64,000 nt of DNA, from NCBI GenBank assembly GCA_948099385.1, contig CANUEZ040000062.1, positions 1,860,001 to 1,924,000 of the forward strand. The letters are read 5' to 3'. Positions 35,035 to 45,596 of this stretch are shown here, piece by piece. The notes beneath the pieces are model-generated. The model was not told the origin of the DNA and did no database searches. It worked only from the letters and a program-made list of their open reading frames with translations. Position numbers and translations under genes: made by a program. Every line of letters begins with the position of its first letter. Within the stretch, counting starts at the first letter, position 1. This DNA comes from Fasciola hepatica (Eukaryota; Platyhelminthes; Trematoda; Plagiorchiida; Fasciolidae).

Positions 35035-36307
35035 AAGTGGCCCAAGCCCAAAGCTGGGACACAGGGAGCAGATGTGATAGCAGTCACCGAAACGCGACTA
35101 CGACCAGGTGAAATCCACAATGGGCTGATCCCACAATTCTACTCAGGCTTAGGGGTAGATGGGCTGGACGGTCAAGCCGGAGGTGGTGCAGTAGTCCTCC
35201 TAGCGGAGCAGTATGACGGCTTGCGTAGCAGTTGGCTCGTTAAGCCGATGCACTAGCGGTAGAGGTCGTAATGGCTACGGGCCGAACCAAAGCGTTGATT
35301 GTTTGCACGCATCGAAGACCAGGAGCGTAAGGCGCTGAGGACAGCGATCTGCTTGATTTCCTCACTACGGCTGCCAATGCTGTACTGACCTTATTTACTG
35401 TGGGTGATTTCAAGGCATTCAAAGTAGACCGGATCTCGAAAACCGCTCCAGAATGCACACTTGGGGAGAGATTACCCAACCAAATCCACAGGACAGCTCT
35501 CGTCCAGCAAGTTAATCAAGTGACAAGATGGGGATTCCGTCAGTCACCCTCACTCCTTAACCTGGAAATGTCCGGAGCTCCAAAAGACCTAGAACACCCG
35601 GACGTCGGGGAGTTCACTGGAAAGAGTTACGGCGGAGTACGCCAGTTTGAGCTAAACATTCGGGGAATAAGCGGGCCTGGTAAATCCAAGGGGAACTTTT
35701 CAAAGATGGACGAGAATAGCTCGGTGGAGCTGGACCTACGGATAGACTGGGATATGGTGAGCGATGGCTACAAAGTAGAATTCCAACAGAGTTGGATCAA
35801 GAGCAGATTGTTGGAAATAACAGAGGCTGCCGCACCACCTAGAGTAGTCAAAAGAAATGGCTTGCAACCGTGGTGGAAGAGCCGAATGAGGAAGTCTCTA
35901 AGACGGAATCACAGAGCATTCTAAAAGTACAAAGTTTCAGGGATTACCGGACCTTCTTGCAGTTAGAAAGCAACGAGAACTAGACTATACCAGATACAGA
36001 AATAGTGAAGGAGCACATTCGAGGAACGTACCGCGCGGAAAGCCAAAAGCAATCCAAAGCCATATTACAGCAACGTTCAATCTAACGCAGCACTAAGGAA
36101 AGCCACAGACGGGGTCAGTGACTCACAGAGAATACAGGCAACAAGCAGGCAGAAAAAAGCAGAGACCACGTTGGAATTCATCCAGCAGGTATATAGACAG
36201 AATCAGGGTGCTCAGTGGCCGCCTGCGACAAAGGTTGGTGATGTCTCGCAAGCGGGGGAAGGAGAAATCAACGAGATAGAGGCTTTAAACAGCCTGAAGC
36301 AGTCAGT
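35035..36307 (+). pseudogene. LINE-J endonuclease and linker, 5' half
   Basis: Different from the CR1-like copies. It shows VIAVTETRLRPGEIHNG (35077), GGGAVVLL (35187), a GDF box with Lys instead of Asn (35403), then a linker with WWKSRMRKSLRRNHRAF (35871) and, after frame lesions, FIQQVYRQNQGAQWPP and ALNSLKQS at the right end. The gene breaks at 36307 where the BEL1 LTR begins and continues at 52702 with DVSKATGPDN. The 5' start abuts the tail of el4, so it is probably truncated. Jockey-superfamily-like; exact clade not determined. Confidence 0.65.
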
Positions 36308-36679
36308 GTAAGACAAGTTTGAGCAATGCGTAGCCAAATTCGCAACGGATCCCGAAATCAAAAAGTGATTATCCGTTAAGTTCCACGATACTAGATTATC
36401 AAATGAACAAAGACACGAAACAGATAAAACCTCAATTATGAGATAACAAGGACACAAAAAACGAGAACCGAATTGCGGCGTGCGAGAAAGGAGCACGTGC
36501 ACCACACAGGTCCAGAACAAGGATATGACAGAGCAACGCGCTGGGCGCGAACAAACGGGTGTTGGTCCGTTAAAACAAACAGTGCATAAAACAAGTCAAT
36601 GGAGTAAATAAGTGAGTGAAGTTAGAGAAACCTGGAACTGCCGTGTTTTTGAGGGAATTTTCCACGACCGCTCGTTACG
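36308..36679 (-). mobile_element. BEL1 3' LTR
   Basis: TGTAAGACAAGTTTGAG... to ...CGCTCGTTACG on the plus strand. Closest to the LTR at 52329-52701 over its length (shared variants such as GATCCCGAAATCAAAAAG), supporting that the two are a pair. Confidence 0.75.
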
Positions 36680-36705
36680 CCGCTCACCAAAATCCCCCCG
36701 AATAT
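36680..36705 (-). promoter_or_regulatory. Candidate polypurine tract (BEL1)
   Basis: On the minus strand GGGGATTTTGGTGAGCGG lies directly before the 3' LTR. The same purine-rich pattern (GGATTTTGGTGGG or similar) precedes the LTRs at 41875-42250, 24080 and, more diverged, BEL2. Confidence 0.55.
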
Positions 36706-37348
36706 TAGCTGAGTCAAATGTTTGGAATAGGGCTTCTGATTCTTCCAACCTTCTTACGCCTTGCTGTCCGTGTGCGTACCTAATAACTTGTCGTCATAGT
36801 TTTGCTCACGATGGCACTTGATCTGGTGGACATACCGGCGCGAGGTTACCCTGCAAAGTCCATGGAAAAGGCTGATCGAGGGCGGGTGTGAAGACAAAAC
36901 ATAGGTGCCGTCCTCGAGAGAGCCAGTGCCCCTCCGCCGAGTGGGCTTGTTTGAGTGTGCTGGTGGGTGTAGGTGTCATGGATGAGGTCGCTGTCCGGTA
37001 CATGGGCGAATAATAACAACCGTCACTTACGGGAGATATCTTCCATAATATCAGTGATAAAGTGGGAACAGTCAGCCCTGCGACGAGTTTTGATGCAGAT
37101 AATGAAGTCTTAACGCGTATTATGTAAGTGTGATTCGTGTGTGTCTGGGTGCATGATAGGATCACAACTACTGCTTATATGCCAAGAGCCTTCTGTAATG
37201 TCAACGAAATACACTGAGCAAGGCAAAGTGTGTAACAGAGATCATGAAGTATAAACGAGTACCATGTAAGTGTGTACATGTCAGGAAGTAAGATAGTTCA
37301 ATAGGTCGGTATTTTGTAAATGCCCCCACCCATGGAATGTTCCTTTAT

Positions 37349-37690
37349 TTACTTCAAATACGAATGGGGAATAGTCTGCTGGGTTTCTGCGTTATCGGCT
37401 TCTCCGTCTTCACTTTCAGGTAGGTTGATACTGCGTACGTCTTGGATTAGCGTTCCGCTGGCCGTCTTCACTTTCACAGTTCTTATCATTTGGTCGGAGC
37501 TTATGATGGGTTCCGCAACCACGCCCAAAGGCCACGTAACGAGATACGCGTGTTGGTCTGCTACCATCACTACTCTCCCAACCTTGAATGGTCTTGTTTT
37601 GACTAGCCACTTCTGTCGAGGTTGCAGAGCCGGTAGGTACTCCCACAGCCAGCGCTTCACAAAACCCTGGCCTGATTCCATCCGTAAAGG
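37349..37690 (-). pseudogene. BEL/Pao DUF5641 domain (BEL1)
   Basis: Reads FVKRWLWEYLPALQPRQKWLV, VGRVVMVADQHAYLVTWPLGVV, DQMIRTVKVKT and IQDVRSI, the C-terminal domain that follows integrase in BEL/Pao pol. The homologous domain in BEL2 is at 56428-56808. The frame is open here. Upstream, integrase is absent because a foreign segment starts at 37796. Confidence 0.8.
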
Positions 37691-37795
37691 TAGCTCCCAC
37701 GAAGGTTTATCGGCCCTTGGAAACCCCCATTCGGACTTAACTTCAGTAAGTCGTTCGGGGTGAGCGCCAGATGGGTGAGGTCGTCGTTCATCGAC

Positions 37796-37841
37796 AAAAA
37801 TCAGGAACGATCAAACCTAGGTGCGAACATATATGCGCAAG
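37796..37841 (-). other. Left part of duplicated CR1-X segment
   Basis: Matches 893-938 (AAAAATCAGGAACGATCAAA... to GCGCAAGTT). The matching sequence resumes at 40703, so a 2.86-kb insertion separates the two halves. Confidence 0.75.
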
Positions 37842-37893
37842 TTAATAATAATAATAATAATAATACTGGTATATTTCTCGGCCATAGTCGAGA
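37842..37893 (-). other. Terminal stem-loop and (ATT)n tail, el1/el3 type
   Basis: Minus strand: TCTCG (37893-37889) pairs with CGAGA (37880-37876), then AATATACCAGT and ATT units to 37842. Confidence 0.7.
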
Positions 37894-38972
37894 TGCACGC
37901 TGTAGCGCATGATCATGGTGTAACACGTTACTCAATAAGATGGAATATTTACAAATCCAGAATATGAAAGTCGAGAGTATCAAAGATGGAAAAACAAAGC
38001 CAGCCACAGTTTGAATGGATCATTCTGATAATTTTTACGCGCGGCACTTTTGAACCGGTTTCGATCCCGGTCAGGGCACTGGTTCGCGGTGGAGATATCG
38101 AAAAATCATTAACGCAGTGCTAAGGACGCATTACGAACGAGAATGATGCAAGTCAAGGAAACCGGAGGCCCACCGAGGTTATGCAGATGGAGTAAATTTT
38201 TGATCATGAGGAAAAAGAGGGGGGGAAATTTTAAAGAAGTATGTTCGGGAAAATCAACGCATGCGAACAGGATAGCGATCATGAAGACAATGCACACCCT
38301 GAATGACGGATTTACCGGAGTTCAATAAACGGAATGAGTTTTGAAGCAGGGGGGCATGAGACCGATTTTGCGAGAGTGAACACTGGTGGATATGGGAGAA
38401 ACAGCAGACCATAAAAAGGTGAGTTTAGATTCAGGATCAGTAACATGTACCATTCTGAAATAAGAAAGCGCAACTGGAAGGTCTTCGGGAAGTGGAGAGT
38501 CAATTTCCAGCCGGCTACGGGTCGTAGGAAAGATAAACAGTGGTAACGGATGATAAAGTGGGAAATCTCCGCATGGACTTCAGAGTTATTATGCTGTTTC
38601 ACTGAAAAATATATATGTATGTGTTGACACATTTGCCTTCAGTGTTATTCAGCGTCGTTTCTGGTAACGTACGGCATCGAGTGCTTAAGGTTCGTCTGGC
38701 AGGCCAATGTATGTGTCGGTCGATCAGTCGATTGTGGCTGTATAGAAGCGGCATGCGCGTGAACTGGAACCCGAGTTGGTTGCGTTTAAAAACGTTGAAC
38801 GATCTGATAAGCAATTAGGGGTATTTCCTGTTGTATGGTTTGATTTCGGTCCCAATAGCTATGGTAGGTTCCACTTGAGTCTCTGTCCGTACGAGTCAGA
38901 GTGGCATCGTTGGTTAGCCAGTTTTGCGACTGAGATAGTGGGAGAAAGCAAACCTGAAATAAAGGGGTACTG

Positions 38973-38995
38973 CAGTCTGGACGTGTTTCCAGCTG
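38973..38995 (-). other. Conserved 3'UTR hairpin with bulged A
   Basis: Minus strand CAG-CTGG, loop AAACACGT, CCAG-A-CTG. This is the hairpin of the el1/el3-type fragment. Confidence 0.6.
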
Positions 38996-39008
38996 TGGGT
39001 TATGATAA

Positions 39009-39049
39009 TGTAATAATGAATAATAATGGTTTATTTCGGAGACGTCCGA
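39009..39049 (-). other. Terminal stem-loop and ATT tail, el2 type
   Basis: Minus strand: TCGGA pairs with TCCGA, then AATAAACC and ATT units, directly followed by the el1/el3-type fragment. Confidence 0.7.
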
Positions 39050-39065
39050 GGCATGCCAAGTGCAT

Positions 39066-39191
39066 AATCAGCTGTTTACAAGTGATGGAACAAACAAACT
39101 AAACCCTTGAAAATGTGGAAATTAGCATAATCAGCTGTTTACAAGTGATGGAACAAACAAACTAAACCCTTGAAAATGTGGAAATTAGCAT
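39066..39191. repeat. Perfect 63-bp tandem duplication
   Basis: Units 39066-39128 and 39129-39191 are identical, starting AATCAGCTGTTTACAAGTG. They lie just inside the el2-type 3' terminus and are not duplicated in other copies. Confidence 0.9.
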
Positions 39192-39259
39192 GACAGGAGT
39201 TGAAAAAGGGCTAAGAATGAAGGGGGGTTACGTGGGAAAGGAGAGCAGATAGAAAGCAG

Positions 39260-39281
39260 CAGTCAGGGTGTGCCCCTGCTG
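39260..39281 (-). other. Conserved 3'UTR hairpin with bulged A, covarying copy
   Basis: Minus strand CAG-CAGGG, loop, CCCTG-A-CTG. Relative to el2 (CTGGG/CCCAG), a T-A pair has become A-T, keeping the stem. Confidence 0.6.
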
Positions 39282-39520
39282 CGGATCAACGGTTATTGGA
39301 GGCATATAAAAACCAGTGAAGGACGAGGCATAAGAGTGACGGAAACTACGGGGTTGGATGGAAGCAAAGTGGTTAAAATTAGTGGCATTTCCATTTGTTC
39401 GGTTCATTGAGGAAATGGCCATAGGTAGTCTAACGTTGAGAACTCAGCCAGATAGATGAAACTGTCTATCGTTGATTGTGTCCTTAATTGAAGGGAGCAG
39501 GTTCGGAGAAGGGGTTAGTC

Positions 39521-40702
39521 TTAGAAGTCGAGGCCCCTCTCGTAAGCTATTTCTTCTGCCAAGCATATATTAGATAACTGTAGTGCACGGGTGACGCTGA
39601 GATATGGGATGAGTGCCGACAGAAATTGGGACTTGGTTTGTGAAGCTCGAAGGGTGATGGGCAACTTGTTCCAGACTTTAGAGTAGACAAGAAGGAAGAA
39701 ACGTGACCGTATGGCCGACTTAGCTATACTAGAAGGGACAGTAAAAGGCCTGTGCCGAAGTGAGTAGGGGGTTTCACGGGAGAAGCTTACTGGGTCAAAG
39801 GAAAAAGACCGGTTATGGAGCAGGTTATACAAAAAGACTAAGTTTAGTCTTAAGCGGCGGAGCCAGAGTGGGTCAAGATCCAGATTTTGGCATCGTTCTC
39901 TATAGCTTAAAGACGTGGACCAACCAAGTAGTTGTTTGGTGAAACGCCTTTGTATGCTTTCAATCGCAACTCTGTCGAATTTCGTCATGTTAGAAAATAT
40001 TATTGGGCAGTATTCGAGCAAAGGCCTGATGTGTGATTTGTAGATGCTGATGATGCTGTCCCGGAGACGAAAGGACCGGAAGAGAAGGGCCACACTTCTT
40101 CTAGCCTTGGCCGCTTGGATGGCAGCGTGCTCAGAAAAGTTGAGGGAGCAGGAATAGTTGAGGCCCAAATCGCGGACAGTAGGTCGAATGGCTATTGGGG
40201 ACCCACCAAGAGTTAAGGATCCAGGGGGCAATTGGAACTCGTAGGTTAGGACCTCGCACTTATCAGTGGAAAAGCTCATCCTCCAGGTGTGGCACCAGCG
40301 GTCAAGTGCTGCGAGGTCAGCGGAAATGTTGCAAAGAGTATGGGTAGCATCATTGGAATTGAAAGAGTAAACTATTTTTATATCGTCTGCAAACAAGAAT
40401 GGCGTGCCATGGTGTACTAGATCCAATGCGTCGTTAATGTACATCAGAAATAGGAGAGGACCCAGTACGCTTCCCTGTATAACGCCACTTGTAACAGGTT
40501 TCGGTTTAGAAGTATGCCCGTTGGCGAGGACCACTTGCGAACGATGAGCAAGATAAGATTTCAGCCAAGAAAACAGCGGGTCACCAATGCCGAATGAACG
40601 CAATTTGGAGATAAGATGCAGGTGTGGAACACGGTCGAAAGCCTTCGACAGATCTAGGTAGACAACTACCAATGCCTGCCCGCTATCAACAGCCTTAGTG
40701 AC
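39521..40702 (-). CDS. CR1-like reverse transcriptase, 5'-truncated but open
   Basis: The best preserved RT of the window: about 394 residues without a stop. Blocks in order: VVYLDLSKAFDRVPH (catalytic Asp), DPLFSWLKSYLAHRSQVV, VTSGVIQGSVLGPLLFLMY, FLFADDIKIVYSF (both Asp), DLGLNYSCSLNFSEH, RPLLEYCPIIFSN, FTKQLLGWSTSLSYRERC, YSLRHRPFTV, KVWNKLPITLRA and the ending EEIAYERGLDF. The fingers region and the endonuclease are lost by 5' truncation at 40702, so it cannot be an active element. It suggests a relatively recent insertion. Confidence 0.85.
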   Translation of the reverse strand, partial: VTKAVDSGQALVVVYLDLSKAFDRVPHLHLISKLRSFGIGDPLFSWLKSYLAHRSQVVLANGHTSKPKPVTSGVIQGSVLGPLLFLMYINDALDLVHHGTPFLFADDIKIVYSFNSNDATHTLCNISADLAALDRWCHTWRMSFSTDKCEVLTYEFQLPPGSLTLGGSPIAIRPTVRDLGLNYSCSLNFSEHAAIQAAKARRSVALLFRSFRLRDSIISIYKSHIRPLLEYCPIIFSNMTKFDRVAIESIQRRFTKQLLGWSTSLSYRERCQNLDLDPLWLRRLRLNLVFLYNLLHNRSFSFDPVSFSRETPYSLRHRPFTVPSSIAKSAIRSRFFLLVYSKVWNKLPITLRASQTKSQFLSALIPYLSVTRALQLSNICLAEEIAYERGLDF

Positions 40703-41874
40703 TAGGGGTGTCACGGAGCAGAGTGCAGGGACGAGGGACGGTTATGATCTAACAGTAAGAACGATGGATAGAGGCGGAGAACGGCTGGTATCGGCTGATG
40801 GGGTTATGGAGAGAGCTTGTAGGAGGAGGGAATTGTGAGGTTCAAAACTTTCCAGGGTGTGAGAGGTTTTTGGGAAAAGAGAAGCATACAGAATGAGACT
40901 TTAAAGGTTAGCTAGAAGTCTGGTCCTACTTCGAAAGCTTCAGCCTCAGGCGTGTCGGTGGCAGTTAACATGAGAGCATTATCAACGGTGAGGTAATGCG
41001 CTATTGATGTTTTGAAGTGGATGGGGGAACACATATGAATTTCAACGGGGAATATATTTCAAAAGCCTGAAATATTTTAGCAGAAATAAAGTACATTTCA
41101 TGGAAAGCCTAGTACTTGGAATAACAAGATGCAAATCTCTGTGACGGAGGGAGTAGAGAGTAGTCGGCTGGACACAGTGTTTCGATGGAAGAAAATTCCA
41201 GGCGATGAATAGGCCTATGGGGGGAGCAAAGGTCAAGTCTCACACGGCGTAGCCAAAGATGTTTAGTATGGAGGATAGCACGGCGCTATTTATAACTAAG
41301 CGTGGTAGAATAACCAAGCAGCCGTTTCGTAAGTGGGCGTTGTACGCTCTCTAAAGTTATTCTGTCGGTTTGGTAAGTATTGATGAAGATGATATGGCAG
41401 TACCCTAGGCAAGGTTGGACATAGGACAGATATAATAGGGGTTCTGTATTGCGCAGGAAGAGAGATCTGCATGGAAACCCCAAGTATTGTTTGCCTTGGC
41501 AGCCTGGAAAGATAAGTTTTCCGAGAGGTTTGGGGTGCACGAGTAATGCAACCCAAGATCCAGTACTGACGGGTTGCGGGTAATAGAGGAGTTGCATGCG
41601 ACAAAAGAGTTTGGAGAAACTTGACGACGCAGGGTCATAAAACTGCATTTCTCGAAAGAAAATTCCATTTTTCAGGAGTAAAACCATCCTTCAAGGCGTT
41701 TCAGATAGTACTGTATATTGGAAATTGCATCGTCGAGGCCCTGGGGTGAAAATTTTTATACAACTTTTATGTCGTTTGCCAATAGGAACGGGGTACTGCG
41801 ATGTATTCTTGAGAAGGCATCACTATTGTACATTAAGAATAGAAGTAGTCCTAGCACGCTTCCTTCAATGACAC
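40703..41874 (-). pseudogene. Duplicate of CR1-X RT C-terminal half and 3'UTR
   Basis: Near-identical to 939-2113, including the RT stop (40952-40954) and the FLLANDIK box. It ends in gacac (41870-41874) at the LTR, the same flank as at the solo LTR. Confidence 0.8.
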
Positions 41875-42250
41875 TGTAGCACACGTTTGAGCAATGCGTA
41901 GCCAAATTCACAACGGATACCGAAATCAAAGAGCGATTATCAATGATATTCTACGACACTAGATTATTGAATGAACAATGACACCAAAAAGATATAATCG
42001 TCAATAATGAGATCAGAAGTACTCGACAAACAAGAAACCGAATTGCGGTGTGCGATGGAGGAGCACGTGCGTCACGCGATCCAGAACAAGCGTATGACAA
42101 AGTAGCGCTCTGGGCGCGAACAAAAAAACAATTGGTCCATAAAGACAAACAAATCGTGAAGACACGTCAATGGTGTAAGCAGGCGAGTGATGTTAAGGAA
42201 AACATGGAACTGCGAAGGTTTCAGGGGTTTTTCCACGACCGGTCGTTACA
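41875..42250 (-). mobile_element. BEL/Pao LTR of the CR1-X insertion, 3' side
   Basis: 376 bp, nearly identical to 2114-2489. CR1-X sequence lies on its left and BEL 3' non-coding sequence with the polypurine tract on its right, so in BEL (minus) orientation it is a 3' LTR. Confidence 0.8.
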
Positions 42251-42704
42251 CCGCCCACCAAAATCCTCCCGAATCCTTAGCAGAGTCAAAGGTTTGGTAT
42301 AAAGGTACTGATTCTTCTCACCCACCTAGGCCCTGCTGTCAGTGAGCGTGCGTAATGCTTATCGTCACCGTTCTACTCATGGTCGTACCTAATCCGTTGG
42401 CCAAATAGACGCGAGGTTATTCTATTTCTTCCATGAGAACAACTGACGGATGGCGGACGTGAAGAGGAAACTCAGATGCTGTCCTTGGGATGACCTTCAA
42501 GCACTGGCTGTATGTGCTAGGGTGAGTGTGTGTGTATGATGTAGTCACCGCTACTTCCGCATATGCAAAAGACGTTTCAGTAAGGTCAATAAAAACAAAT
42601 TGCGAACACCTTCACAAGTTTGATATGGGTTGCGGGACATAGCGTGCATCGGGTATGTGTTTGTGGGTCTGGGTATATAATGGAATCGCATGTAGCACCA
42701 CATA
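42251..42704 (-). other. BEL 3' non-coding region and polypurine tract
   Basis: Begins ccgcccaccaaaatcctcccg, the complement of a purine tract, and is similar to 36680 onward and 24117 onward. It joins directly to the RNase H region, without DUF5641 or integrase between. Confidence 0.6.
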
Positions 42705-43487
42705 TCAAAAAACTACTTTCATGACAAGCAAACGTATGTTGAACCTGGCCAACCAAACTAATGAACAAAGTGTCTTCATCCAGGAAGAAAACCTGACCAA
42801 TCTTGACATAATGAACGCGGCTTTGGCTACTGTGGCCGGCATCACTGCGCCTTTCATCTCCAGTTCCAATTCCAGAGGCGCTTTTGGTTCGTACACGGGC
42901 CGGTCCTGTTTAGGCATTTGTAGGAATTTCGGTCCTCCCGTCCGCGTATCGAGTTGACGGAAGTTGATCGCACCCCGGGAGAACAGGTCGGCCGGATTAA
43001 CGCCAGATCTGACATGCTTCAGCAGGTTCGTGGCCGATTCGTCGTGGATGATCGTGAGTCGGCTAGCAACGAAAGTACTAAACCGGCTCCGGACGTTGTT
43101 AATGTAGTACAGTCCTATCGTTGAGTCCGTCCAGAAACTAGCTGGCCAAATGTAGAAATCGAAACATCTCTTCACCGCTTGTACCGCCCTGACTGCTAAC
43201 ACGGCGGCGCTGAGTTCAGGGCGCGGGATCGAGACCGACTTCAGTGGGGCAACGCGGGCTTTGGTGATTAGGATCCTCGTGCTATATTACCCGTCTCCCG
43301 TGCAAAATCGTCTGTATACCACGGCTCCGTAACCGACCTGGGATGCGTCAGAAAAGGCGTGTGGGTCTCTCGTCCGTGTTGTATGACCAGGGGGCAAACA
43401 CCGTGGAATCCGTATGTCCCCTAATTTCTTTGGGGTTCTCGAAAATTCTTCCCAGTGCAGCCGGTCTTCCCGGTCCGGTGGATGGTC
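42705..43487 (-). pseudogene. BEL/Pao RNase H / A17 region (BEL1)
   Basis: Shows IWPASFWTDSTIGLYYINN, RSRFSTFVASRLTIIHD and HVRSGVNPADLFSRG, matching the EYFWTDSMIV...FVANRLAIIHQ...VRSEYNIADLAPRG series of BEL2. The part between 43203 and 43487 is frame-damaged but carries the junction from RT to RNase H. The frame ends near 42705, where non-coding BEL sequence begins. Confidence 0.75.
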
Positions 43488-44374
43488 TCAATCGACTTTC
43501 TTACGGCACACCCGCTGCAGCACCATCTTCCCGGGTAACAGCCAGGGTGAGACGAAACCGAGCGGGTCGAACAAACTAGAGACGGCGGATAGTATGCCAC
43601 GGCGGGTTACTGGCAGCTCGGGAACTTTTAGCTTGAAAACAAAGTCGTCCGTTTCCGAGTTCCATTGTATTCCTGCAGTGCTTTCGGTAGGGAGTGGAGA
43701 GCCGTCCAAATCTCCAGCCCTTTTGGCCCTCTCGTGGTATGGGATGACTTCGAGCTTTTCTGAAGCGTTCGACATCCATTTTGTTGGACGAAAGCCGCCC
43801 TCTTCTAGCAATCTTGTTAGGCCTTTGAACTGCGCTAGAGCTGATTCTATATCATCGAATGACCCAAGATGGTCGTCGACGTAGAAATTTCTGCTGACGC
43901 TATCTACTACCGACAGATGGACCAAATCTCCATGTTTGTTCACTGATTCTCTAAGGGCGTAATTCGCACAAAGCGGTGATGATAAGGCTTTGAAGGGGTG
44001 GACGGTCATCATATAATTTATCACTGGGTTGTCCCGGTTGTTCTGTTCCACCACAGGAAAAGCAACGCATCTCGCAATTCTACCGGTATTTTCACCTGGT
44101 GAAACATTTCCCTGATGTCGGCGGACAAGGCCACTCTACCCACTTTGAAACGGCACAAAACTTTGATTAGTGGAGTGGTCCAGTCAGGCCCTCGTAGTGG
44201 GCGATCGTTTAACGACTTGCCCTGGAACTTGGCTGCACAGTCGAAAACCACCCGCAGATTTTCGAGTTTCTTGGGGTTGATAACCGGGTGGTGAGGTAGA
44301 CACCAGACCCCTTTCTGGGCATCCGTGGTAGCAGGCACCCTTTCAACGTAGCCGAGAGCTTTGTTGAGCTTCAA
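43488..44374 (-). pseudogene. BEL/Pao reverse transcriptase (BEL1)
   Basis: Two overlapping frames. The first has YVERVPATTDAQKGVWCLPHH, RVVFDCAAKFQGKSLND and LSADIREMFHQVKI (first catalytic Asp). The second has YMMTVHPFKALSSPLCANYAL, FYVDDHLGSF (YVDD box about 43900), GIQWNSETDDFVFKL and LSAVSSLFDPLGFVSPWLL. A frameshift near 44040 separates them. RT of this family copies the element RNA in gag particles. Confidence 0.8.
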
Positions 44375-44573
44375 TAATTCTGCACATGGTTCCCACAGAT
44401 CTTGGTCTCGAACGAAGCGTCCTTCCAGTCGTAGTAATCGTTGCAGAACATAGTTTCTGTTATGAACCCAAGGGTAAGCCGGTGTGCGCCATGGGAGGGA
44501 AACCCTGAACTGTCTTCAAGACCTCTAGTTAATTACCGCACCGCTGCAGAGCGAAGTGGTCCTCTTAGGACAA

Positions 44574-45248
44574 CTATAGTCTACGGTCTCCGATGTCCCA
44601 GAACTTCTTTTCACATAGCTGCTGCAACTGATACCCTATGCGCTCCATTTTGGCTGACACGTAATTCACGGAACCACGTCCCCCTACTGGACCATATAAT
44701 ATCCACTCCAGAGCTGTGCTCACGGCGTAAGGTGCATGGCGGTCGCCCACTCTCTGGTCAAGCACCCAATGTACCTCTGACAAGTCGCAGCCGATGAGGG
44801 GATCCACTCCGTCGTCTTACCAGCCTACAACGGTCACGTCCTGCAGGTGGAGCCACCTGCTCAAAATTGCGTTCACCGACCCTGGTGTTCGCATGGGGAG
44901 ATCAGCTAGTGTAAATGCTTTTGTCGATTCGATTTGCTCGTTAGTGTCTAAGGAAATGAGCTGTAACCTCAACGGGCCCGCAGTCATTACTTGTGTTCCG
45001 CCCACAGCGCTCACTGCTAACGTCGTCGCACCCTTAGCGAGCTGGTGTTTGTCTGTAAACAGCTCTTTCATTAGGGTAGTGTCAGATCCACTGCCGACGA
45101 AAGCCATCTTTTTGACCACCCCAGTTGGGATCACCACTCTCAAGGCAACTACTGCTAAAAGTACTGGTTTACTGGCAGACCACGACGTTGAACAAATCAC
45201 ACTGGGCTTGGTGCTCTCCTCGGATATAGCTTCTCTCGCCTGACGCAA
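44574..45248 (-). pseudogene. BEL/Pao protease (DUF1758) (BEL1)
   Basis: Reads PVLLAVVALRVVIPTGVVKKMAFVGSGSDTTLM; the catalytic Asp position is Gly (VGSGS instead of LDSGS). Then LRLQLISLDTNEQIES and, after a lesion near 44810, DPLIGCDLSEVHWVLDQRVGDRHAPYAV...LYGPVGG, the usual end of the DUF1758 unit. BEL2 has the same blocks. Confidence 0.75.
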
Positions 45249-45596
45249 CGATCAATGGTGTCTGCCCGTGCAGCCCTCGTAACCACATTCGGTACTTGTT
45301 TGACAAGCTGCCGCCCGGTGTATGGTTTGAGGCATACGGAGTATGCTCCTGTCGTCCTCGTCATTCCCCGACGTTTGTCTGTCGTGGCCTAGATGAACTT
45401 GGGGAATCATAGTGGCCCAAGGCTAGCGTCAAAGAACCTGCCACTTAAAAGTGCTATAGCCTCGCGTGAAGTAGCGGGTGCATTGGTCCAAGGCTGGTGT
45501 CTTTGACGTTTCCGTGCAGTGGTCTGAGCCTGACCAGTGCAAGATTTGTTAGCTCCTTTACTGTCCCGGATGAGTCAGCCAAATCTACCGTCGGCC
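45249..45596 (-). pseudogene. BEL/Pao gag C-terminal part with zinc-knuckle remnant (BEL1)
   Basis: In broken frames: VADGRFG then AQTTARKRQRHQPWTNAPA, parallel to IADGG...QHQPWT of BEL4, and a knuckle remnant ECGYEGCTGRHH (about 45260-45293) parallel to CTIEGCCGRHH of BEL2. The left edge meets the protease. The right edge at about 45596 is the 5' junction of el5. The minus ORF 45454-45666 crosses this junction and is not a gene. Confidence 0.6.

Larger units (their letters stand above)
37842..40702 (-). mobile_element. CR1-like insertion inside the duplicated CR1-X segment
   Basis: Minus strand: RT from 40702, a short 3'UTR with hairpin and terminal stem-loop (39009-39049), then a second, el1/el3-type 3' end (about 39008-37870) with its own hairpin, stem-loop and (ATT)n tail. 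The unoccupied sequence is preserved at 930-945, which shows clean insertion with no target duplication and a TGAC overlap at the 5' junction. Confidence 0.8.
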
